From Treponema sp. (GTDB lineage: Bacteria > Spirochaetota > Spirochaetia > Treponematales > Treponemataceae): a stretch of DNA of 64,000 nucleotides. Within the stretch, counting starts at the first letter, position 1; each line of letters begins with the position of its first letter. The position numbers and the translations under genes were made by a program. Below, in pieces: positions 59,742-64,000 of the stretch. Location: assembly GCA_017484285.1 (NCBI GenBank), contig JAFUTH010000005.1, forward strand, positions 1-64,000, read 5' to 3'. The notes under the pieces are model-generated. The model was not told the origin of the DNA. It ran no database searches and worked only from the letters and a program-made list of their open reading frames with translations.

Positions 59742-59925
59742 CTTTTAATTCCTCCCACATCGTGTTCATTGAACTTCGGGCAATATCGTTTTCCATTTCG
59801 GCATAGTTTTCTTCATTTCGCTTTGTTTTTAAAGCTTCTAACATCTTGCCCATTAAAATGATTGTCTGCTCATACGAAAGGGAGAGAACTTGTTCTGTAA
59901 AATCTGCAAAAGCTGGGTCTGACAT
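59728..59925 (-). CDS. putative antitoxin of the MazF-type toxin
   Basis: 65 residues. The start is at the ATG after GGAGGTGCAAT. Largely helical and acidic (FTEQVLSLSYEQTIILMGKM, then an acidic tail with NEENYAEMENDIARSS). No AbrB or ribbon-helix-helix DNA-binding motif is certain. Position directly before and overlapping the toxin gives the assignment. It could bind the toxin through its C-terminal half. Confidence 0.7.
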   Translation of the reverse strand: MSDPAFADFTEQVLSLSYEQTIILMGKMLEALKTKRNEENYAEMENDIARSSMNTMWEELKDDTW

Positions 59926-59944
59926 ATTGCACCTCCAAAACTTA

Positions 59945-60748
59945 TTATACAACGACTCCCCCCGCTTCGCTACCCAGGTACGCCTTGATAACCTCAGGAT
60001 TTTTCTGAATCTCCTCGGGTTTTCCTGTCGCAAGTACACGGCCGTAGTTCAAAACATACAAGCGTTCGCAGATTCCCATGACGAGCTTCATGTCGTGCTC
60101 AATCAAAAGAATCGTGAGGTGGAATTCCTTTCGGATAAGCGCGATGAGTTCCATGAGTTCCTTCGTTTCCTGCGGATTCATGCCCGCCGCCGGTTCGTCC
60201 AAAAGAAGGATTTGCGGCTGACTTGCAAGCGCACGGCAGATTTCAAGCTTTCGCTGCTCGCCGTACGGGAGATTTTTCGCAAGCTCGCCCTCTTTTTCGC
60301 GCAAGCCGAAAAGTTTGAGCAAGCTCCGCACTCGGTTCGTCATCATCAGCTCGTCTTTGCGGAATTTTGGCGTTCTGAAAAGAATGTGGAGCGGATTTGC
60401 CTCTCGCTGGGCGTGCATGGCAATCCGAACATTGTCCGCCACCGTGAGATTTCCAAAAAGACGGATATTCTGGAATGTCCGCGCTATGCCGATTTTGTTC
60501 AGCTGGGCGGGCGACATTTTGTTTACGATGTGGAGCTTTTCGCCCTTGTCGGTGTAGGTAATCTGCCCGCTCGTGGGCGTGTAGACTCCTGAAAGCATGT
60601 TGAACACGGTCGTTTTTCCCGCGCCGTTCGGACCGATTAAGCCCACAAGCTCGCCCTTGTACAGTTCAAGATTCAAATCGCTCACTGCCCGCAAACCGCC
60701 GAACACAATCGAAATGTCGGAAGCCCGCAAAATGACTTTTTCGCTCAT
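59945..60748 (-). CDS. livG: branched-chain amino-acid ABC transporter ATP-binding protein
   Basis: 267 residues. Walker A GPNGAGKTTVFN, the LivG-type long Q-loop region (IARTFQNIRLFGNLTV), signature LPYGEQRKLEICRAL, and Walker B LLLDEPAAGMNPQE. Start ATG overlaps the livM TGA (ATGA), with GGAGGTGAAAA just before. Pairs with LivF. Confidence 0.95.
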   Translation of the reverse strand: MSEKVILRASDISIVFGGLRAVSDLNLELYKGELVGLIGPNGAGKTTVFNMLSGVYTPTSGQITYTDKGEKLHIVNKMSPAQLNKIGIARTFQNIRLFGNLTVADNVRIAMHAQREANPLHILFRTPKFRKDELMMTNRVRSLLKLFGLREKEGELAKNLPYGEQRKLEICRALASQPQILLLDEPAAGMNPQETKELMELIALIRKEFHLTILLIEHDMKLVMGICERLYVLNYGRVLATGKPEEIQKNPEVIKAYLGSEAGGVVV

Positions 60749-61776
60749 TTTTCACCTCCGTTCGATTCTGTTGCCTTCGCCCGCTTTTCTTTCAGCTTTT
60801 TAATCAATCCCGGAAGCCCGTCCCAGCACTTGATGAACGAAAGTTCCTTCATGCCGAGCAAGCCCTGCGGTCGGAAGAGCATGACCAAAATCAGAACGAC
60901 GGGGTACAAAAGCAAGCGGTAGTTCTGCAAGAAGCGCAAGAATTCCTGCAAATATGTGAGGACGAATGCCGCCAAAACCGAGCCTGTGATACTCCCCATG
61001 CCGCCCAAAACAACGAAAATGAGAGCGTTGATTGAGTTGTTGAAACTAGCAAGCTCCGGCTTGATAAGACCGATGAACGGAGCGTAGAGCGCACCGCCGA
61101 TTCCGCCGATGAACGCCGCCACCACGAAGCCGAGCATTTTGTACTTGAAGACGCTCACGCCATTTGAATTCGCCGCGATTTCGTCTTCGCGCACCGCCAT
61201 GATTGCCCGCCCGTAGCTTGAGCGCAAGAAATTCTGCAACAGCACGATAATCACGACCAACATTCCGATAATCACAAGGTAGGAAAGCGCGGCTCCCCAG
61301 TCAAGGCTGTCTCGCAAAAACGAGTATTTGAAGCTCTTTCCGTTCGGACCGCCCGTAATGCCTTTTAGATTGACCAAAACGACACGGATAATCTCGCCGA
61401 ACGCAAGCGTGACAATCGCAAGATAGTCGCCTTCAAGTTTGAGCGTCGGAAAACCAATCAAAAATCCGAGGAATGCCGCCACAATCGGAGCGATAACCAT
61501 CGCCACAGGAAGCGGAATGCCCACATCTTGCGCCAAAATCATCGTCATGTACGCGCCCACCGCCTCAAACGCACACTGCCCGAGCGTGAGCTGCCCCGTG
61601 ATTCCGCTCACAACATTCACGCTAATCGCCATAATCGCATTGATTCCCGCCAGCGTAATCACATACGCCGTGTACGCGTTGATAACCGTGAGTTTTATGA
61701 GAAGAAAAGGCACGAAAATCGCGACCGCCGCAATCCCCGTCAGAATCAAAGTATTTCGTGTTTGTAGATTTTTCAT
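60745..61776 (-). CDS. livM: branched-chain amino-acid ABC transporter permease
   Basis: 343 residues with about nine transmembrane segments. LivM landmarks: NVVSGITGQLTLGQCAFEAVGAYM, FPTLKLEGDYLAIVTLAFGEIIRV, SYGRAIMAVREDEIAANSNGV (the loop contacting the ATPases), and GGMGSITGSVLAAF. Inner-membrane channel half. AAGGGGG ribosome binding site; 12 bases after livH. Confidence 0.95.
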   Translation of the reverse strand: MKNLQTRNTLILTGIAAVAIFVPFLLIKLTVINAYTAYVITLAGINAIMAISVNVVSGITGQLTLGQCAFEAVGAYMTMILAQDVGIPLPVAMVIAPIVAAFLGFLIGFPTLKLEGDYLAIVTLAFGEIIRVVLVNLKGITGGPNGKSFKYSFLRDSLDWGAALSYLVIIGMLVVIIVLLQNFLRSSYGRAIMAVREDEIAANSNGVSVFKYKMLGFVVAAFIGGIGGALYAPFIGLIKPELASFNNSINALIFVVLGGMGSITGSVLAAFVLTYLQEFLRFLQNYRLLLYPVVLILVMLFRPQGLLGMKELSFIKCWDGLPGLIKKLKEKRAKATESNGGEK

Positions 61777-61788
61777 TCTGCCGCCCCC

Positions 61789-62691
61789 TTACACCTTCAC
61801 CCGCACTCGTTTTCCGAGCAATCCGGCGGGCTTTACGAGCAGAATCAGAATCAGAATGCCGTAAGAAATCGCGTCGGCGTACTGGGGGGCGGGGAAATAG
61901 GCTTTGACCATCGTTTCGGCGATGCCTAAAATCATGCCACCGACCATTGCACCGGGGATTGAGCCGATTCCGCCCAAGACTGCCGCAACGAACGCCTTCA
62001 AGCCGGGGATGTAGCCCATCATCGGGTCAATCTGAGGGTATGCCGTGGCATAGAGAACGCCGCCCGCACCCGCAAGCACCGAGCCGATTACGAACGTGAG
62101 CGTGATGATTCGGTTCACATTGATTCCCATAAGGCTCGCCGCGCCCAAATCGAACGAAACCGCCTTCATCGCCTTGCCGACTTTGGTGTAATTGACGATG
62201 TAGTTCAGAATCACCATGAGAATCGCGCTCAAAATGATGACAACGAGCTGAATGTTTGAGATTGAAACCACGCCGACTGAGAAATTGACCGTCTGCATCG
62301 TCGGATACTGCCGTGGGTTCGGGCCGACAAAGGGCAAAATGCGCATGACATTCTGCAAAATCAACTCAATCGCAATCGCCGTAATCAACGAATTCAAGCG
62401 CGGAGCCGAGCGAAGCGGACGATATGCCACCCGCTCGATAAGGATAATCAACAGCGCACACGAGACCATAGCGACCGCAAATGCAACTGTCATACCGAGC
62501 GGGCTTGCACCGAGCGCGCACAGCACGAAATATCCTGCGTACGCGCCCACCATCATGACATCGCCGTGAGCAAAGTTAATCAGCTTTACGATTCCGTAGA
62601 CCATCGTGTAGCCAAGCGCAATGAGTGCGTAAATGCTCCCAAGCGAAAGACCGTTCACGATCTGCTGAACAAAAATAGAGGCAGAGTTCAA
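61789..62691 (-). CDS. livH: branched-chain amino-acid ABC transporter permease
   Basis: 300 residues. QQIVNGLSLGSIYALIALGYTMVYGIVKLINFAHGD is the LivH N-terminus. KVGKAMKAVSFDLGAASLMGI is the coupling loop, and GYIPGLKAFVAAVLGGIGSIPGAMVGG follows. About eight transmembrane segments. The start is a TTG at 62691 with a strong GGAGG five bases before it. A terminator-like hairpin precedes it, so expression relative to the binding protein is probably reduced. Confidence 0.94.
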   Translation of the reverse strand: MNSASIFVQQIVNGLSLGSIYALIALGYTMVYGIVKLINFAHGDVMMVGAYAGYFVLCALGASPLGMTVAFAVAMVSCALLIILIERVAYRPLRSAPRLNSLITAIAIELILQNVMRILPFVGPNPRQYPTMQTVNFSVGVVSISNIQLVVIILSAILMVILNYIVNYTKVGKAMKAVSFDLGAASLMGINVNRIITLTFVIGSVLAGAGGVLYATAYPQIDPMMGYIPGLKAFVAAVLGGIGSIPGAMVGGMILGIAETMVKAYFPAPQYADAISYGILILILLVKPAGLLGKRVRVKV

Positions 62692-62730
62692 GAGTTCCTC
62701 CAGAATACTTTTTCTCCTTTATTTTACTTT

Positions 62731-62768
62731 AAAACAAAACAGCCCGCAAGGTACGAGCTTGCGGGCTG
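62731..62768 (-). terminator. hairpin terminator/attenuator between livK and livH
   Basis: Minus strand CAGCCCGCAAG, 7-base loop, CTTGCGGGCTG, then TTTTGTTTT. The genes share strand and function, so it probably lets some transcription through, giving more binding protein than permease. Confidence 0.8.
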
Positions 62769-62789
62769 TGCGCTTATTCGCACGCGTTT

Positions 62790-63923
62790 TTACGGATTGA
62801 CCGTCGTTTTATAAACGGTCGTCAATTTTCCTTCCGCATTTTTCACAAGCTCAACGATGACTGCGCCCTTAACCGGGTTGTGTTTTTCGTTGAACGTGAG
62901 ATGACCGGTCATATAGTCGCCGTTTGTCGCTTCGAGTGCGGCGCGGACAGCTTCTGAATCAACATTGCCTGCCTTTTCGATTGCGTCACGGAGCATGTAC
63001 ACTGAATCGTAGCCCAAAGCCGCGAACGAAGTCGGGGTAAGCGTGTATTTTTCTTTGTAGTTCTTTACGAAATTCTGGACTTTTGGCTCGGTTGAGTCAG
63101 CCGCATAGTGATTTGAGTAGAATCCGTTGAGAACTTCATCGCCTGCGTTCTCGGTAAGACCGTCCCAACCGTCAGCGCCGACGATTGGCGTTGTGATTCC
63201 CTGAGCGCGGAGCTGTTTTGCGATGAGCGCGACCGTGCCGTAATAGTCAGGAAGATAGATGACATCAGGATTTGCGTTTTTGATTTTGGTGAGCTGCGCA
63301 TTGAAGTCTTTGTCGCCCGTTGAGTAAGACTCAATCGCGACGATTGTGCCGCCGTTCGCGACAAAAGAAGCCGTAAAATTCTCTGAGAGACCGACCGAGT
63401 AGTCATTTCCGATGTCGTAGAGAATTGCCGCATTTTTTGAGCCGAGCGTTTCAGCCGCGAATTTGCCGCCGACAGTTCCCTGAAACGGGTCATCGTAGCA
63501 CGCACGGAAGATGAAATTTCCGGCATCTGTGACAGCGGGAGCGGTTGCCGCAGGCGCAATCTGAACGATTTTTTGTGCCTGAGCGAGCGGTGTGATTGCA
63601 ATTGCGCACCCAGACGTGAGCGAACCGATGATGAATTTTACGTTGTCTTTTGTGACGAGCTTTTTGTATGCAGAAACTGATTTTTCCGGCTGACCTTCGT
63701 CATCTTCTGCGATGAGTTCCAAGAGCTGACCGTTGATGCCACCCGCCGCATTGATTTCAGTGATTGCAAGTTCAACGCCGTTTTTGCAGTCACCGCCGTA
63801 CACCGCATAATTTCCTGAGAGCGGACCGATTGAGCCGACTTTGATAGTTGAAGATTTTGAGTTACATCCGATAAGAGCAAGGGCAGCCGCAGAAAGAGCC
63901 GCCATGACTTTTACCATTTTCAT
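62790..63923 (-). CDS. livK: branched-chain amino-acid-binding lipoprotein
   Basis: 377 residues. Lipobox ALIGC (about Cys20). Periplasmic-binding-protein type I fold of the Leu/Ile/Val family: IKVGSIGPLSGNYAVYGGDC, VELAITEINAAGGING, FIIGSLTSGCAIAITPL, AAILYDIGNDYSVGLSENF, and PTSFAALGYDSVYMLRDAI. It captures amino acids and passes them to LivHM. GGAGG ribosome binding site; two Met codons (1 and 3) are possible starts. Its promoter is not clearly visible in 63924-64000. Confidence 0.93.
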   Translation of the reverse strand: MKMVKVMAALSAAALALIGCNSKSSTIKVGSIGPLSGNYAVYGGDCKNGVELAITEINAAGGINGQLLELIAEDDEGQPEKSVSAYKKLVTKDNVKFIIGSLTSGCAIAITPLAQAQKIVQIAPAATAPAVTDAGNFIFRACYDDPFQGTVGGKFAAETLGSKNAAILYDIGNDYSVGLSENFTASFVANGGTIVAIESYSTGDKDFNAQLTKIKNANPDVIYLPDYYGTVALIAKQLRAQGITTPIVGADGWDGLTENAGDEVLNGFYSNHYAADSTEPKVQNFVKNYKEKYTLTPTSFAALGYDSVYMLRDAIEKAGNVDSEAVRAALEATNGDYMTGHLTFNEKHNPVKGAVIVELVKNAEGKLTTVYKTTVNP

Positions 63924-64000
63924 TTTTGTGCCTCCACAAATAGATTAAAAAATTTACGAGCAATTTTACTGAAACCCGCTCTATTTGTCGATAAGCACCG

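Noticed and set aside
1-64000. CRISPR array, prophage or insertion sequence
   Set aside because: No regularly spaced direct repeats, Cas genes, transposase or integrase motifs were seen. The ORF6N gene stands alone.

Overview
The window looks like a piece of a Treponema-like spirochaete chromosome of roughly balanced GC. The evidence is the start of a 16S rRNA gene with a spirochaete-like 5' sequence, many lipoproteins with relaxed lipoboxes, an Asp-containing MurA, an HPr/HPr-kinase pair, a lipoprotein-type ApbE, and an XPB helicase with its partner gene. Two surface pectate lyases suggest a plant-polysaccharide-using gut or oral treponeme. Species cannot be fixed from this sequence alone. 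There are no insertion sequences, prophages or CRISPR arrays. The accessory content is a toxin-antitoxin pair, an ORF6N-type protein, a modular lipoprotein operon and several families of hairpin-rich intergenic repeats.

Layout. 1-420: 5' end of a 16S rRNA gene (minus strand), its leader and a strong promoter with A-tracts. 0.4-9 kb: pgsA, a membrane protein, a cytidylate-kinase-like protein, a Nudix hydrolase, a lipoprotein/LysM envelope pair, a PC4-like protein, then holA-lexA-hpr, hprK and hpf. 9-20.5 kb: comM, tRNA-Leu(CAA), recQ coupled to an ORF6N protein, a Helicase_C_3 protein with XPB helicase, an unknown gene and a dicarboxylate-type symporter. 20.5-25.4 kb: a PAS/GGDEF/EAL protein, the flavin transferase ApbE, and aspS. 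25.4-37 kb: an operon of five large lipoproteins, with two PL1 pectate lyases flanking three proteins built from shuffled modules. 37-42 kb: a CPA2 antiporter fused to a PTS EIIA domain, pepT, and murA with Asp at the catalytic Cys position. 42-49.7 kb: two membrane proteins, a STAS/zinc-ribbon protein, an SDR, trmJ, a WecG-type glycosyltransferase with a degenerate AAA+ regulator, and rsmE. 49.7-57 kb: ctpA, a FlhG/MinD-like ATPase, lgt, transketolase and an unknown protein. 57-64 kb: hsp20 behind a consensus sigma-54 promoter, a CBS-ACT protein, and a livKHMGF branched-chain amino-acid transporter interrupted by a MazF-type toxin-antitoxin pair.

Three non-coding themes stand out. First, at least eight genes have a -10 hexamer only 6-9 bases before the start codon and no usable Shine-Dalgarno sequence, so they are probably read from leaderless or nearly leaderless mRNAs. 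Second, several structured repeats occur. A 127-128 base hairpin element is present twice with compensatory base changes, a three-hairpin element is present twice (once in frame inside XPB), and a large three-way-junction palindrome lies between ctpA and rsmE. Third, hsp20 has a textbook -24/-12 promoter and a 5' leader carrying two hairpins, the second touching the ribosome binding site.
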